Assembly (NCBI GenBank): GCA_039881045.1
Contig: JAYWVB010000042.1
Span: 62,001-126,000 of the forward strand
Source: Chaetomium olivaceum
Taxonomy: Eukaryota; Ascomycota; Sordariomycetes; Sordariales; Chaetomiaceae
Reading direction: 5' to 3'
DNA length: 64,000 bases
The position numbers were made by a program, and so were the translations under genes. The notes under the pieces are model-generated. The model had not been told where the DNA came from, searched no databases, and saw only the letters and a program-made list of their open reading frames with translations. Below are positions 63,542-64,000 of the stretch, piece after piece (position 1 is the first letter of the stretch; every line of letters begins with the position of its first letter).

Positions 63542-64000
63542 GATGTCTGTCTGGTGTTGGCGGCTGTTTTAGTGGCTTCTGATGTATTTCAAGGACCTGC
63601 AGGTCGCAGGCGTTGACTGAGCAGCAAGCTGTAGTGGGGATGCGTATGTATTCTGTATTGCTCGTACGAATCATACGGTGTTTGTCACAAAGAAGCAAAC
63701 ATCGCAATAAATGCATAATCAGCTAAGCGCTAACAAAGAACGATGGCGCTTAAATGAAGTGGAGCCTGTTTGGAGGGAGTGCCCATCTCGCGTCCCACCC
63801 ATCACTTGTGTTAGCGCGTCTGCCTGCACTCACTTTGCCATTGCCTCTCCAACCCAGAGAGACCTGCTTCAGTGGTTTATTCCCCGCGTCATGACATTGT
63901 GCAGTCATGGCGCCGTCCGCTCGCTGTCACTTGCGAGGCCAATGAGATTTTTACGTTTTCGAGGAGCGGGTCGTGTTGACGTCCTCGAACGTTCCCAGTG
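63542..64000. other. LSM5 upstream region to window edge
   Basis: The LSM5 promoter should lie here. No second gene start or repeat is visible before the window ends. Confidence 0.5.

Noticed and set aside
1..64000. tRNA, rRNA, CRISPR or intact transposon
   Set aside because: Looked for B-box-like GGTTCGA contexts, long terminal or inverted repeats, transposase or reverse-transcriptase motifs and spaced repeats by eye and found none convincing; a tRNAscan or repeat search would settle it.

Overview
The window is nuclear DNA of a filamentous ascomycete, most likely a Sordariomycete. Coding regions are GC-rich. Introns are short (about 45-120 nt) with GTRNGT-like donors, CTAAC/CTAAT branch sites and YAG acceptors. 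The proteins read as typical Pezizomycotina orthologs. I see 24 credible protein-coding genes plus one weak small ORF, no rRNA or tRNA gene, no CRISPR and no intact transposon.

Layout: 1-7.4 kb holds the PWP2 3' end (+), a questin-oxidase-like gene (-) and a beta-propeller/inositol 5-phosphatase (-). 8.9-11.9 kb holds a small DUF4748-like protein (+) and a CID/RS-domain RNA-processing protein (+). 13.2-22.8 kb holds the PP2A B56 subunit (-), TFIIIC tau95 (+) and a BCS1-type AAA ATPase (-). 25.3-30 kb holds an asparaginase-ankyrin protein (-) and a Vps75/SET-type NAP (+). 31.4-41.2 kb holds a GH76 mannanase of the Dfg5/Dcw1 type (+), dihydroxyacetone kinase (+), 3-hydroxyisobutyryl-CoA hydrolase (+) and dolichol kinase (-). 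43.4-52.3 kb holds an S/T-rich surface protein (+), FAM32A (-), a small conserved protein (-), a CobW GTPase (+) and a large disordered protein with a zinc-ribbon-like motif (-). 52.7-63.5 kb holds a VHC1-type cation-chloride cotransporter (-), an AVT-type vacuolar amino-acid transporter (+), RPB11 (+) and LSM5 (-).

The genes do not form a pathway cluster. They are mostly housekeeping genes in alternating orientation. Loose themes are RNA synthesis and processing (PWP2, CID protein, tau95, RPB11, LSM5), vacuolar transport (VHC1, AVT) and wall/glycosylation (GH76, dolichol kinase). The questin-oxidase homolog stands alone, without secondary-metabolite neighbours.

The most striking property is that 14 of the 24 genes, including ones expected to be essential, are broken by small frame shifts, mostly one base and often in C/G runs or simple repeats. 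In most, restoring one base restores a continuous, family-like protein. I therefore read these as assembly or sequencing errors rather than pseudogenes and give full gene spans. The other ten genes are frame-intact as given. I found no convincing previously undescribed system. The best candidates for new biology are the repeat-rich zinc-ribbon-like protein at 49-52 kb, the S/T-rich surface protein at 43.4 kb, a dual-strand coding signal at 42.4 kb and the G-rich intronic minisatellite at 2.5 kb.
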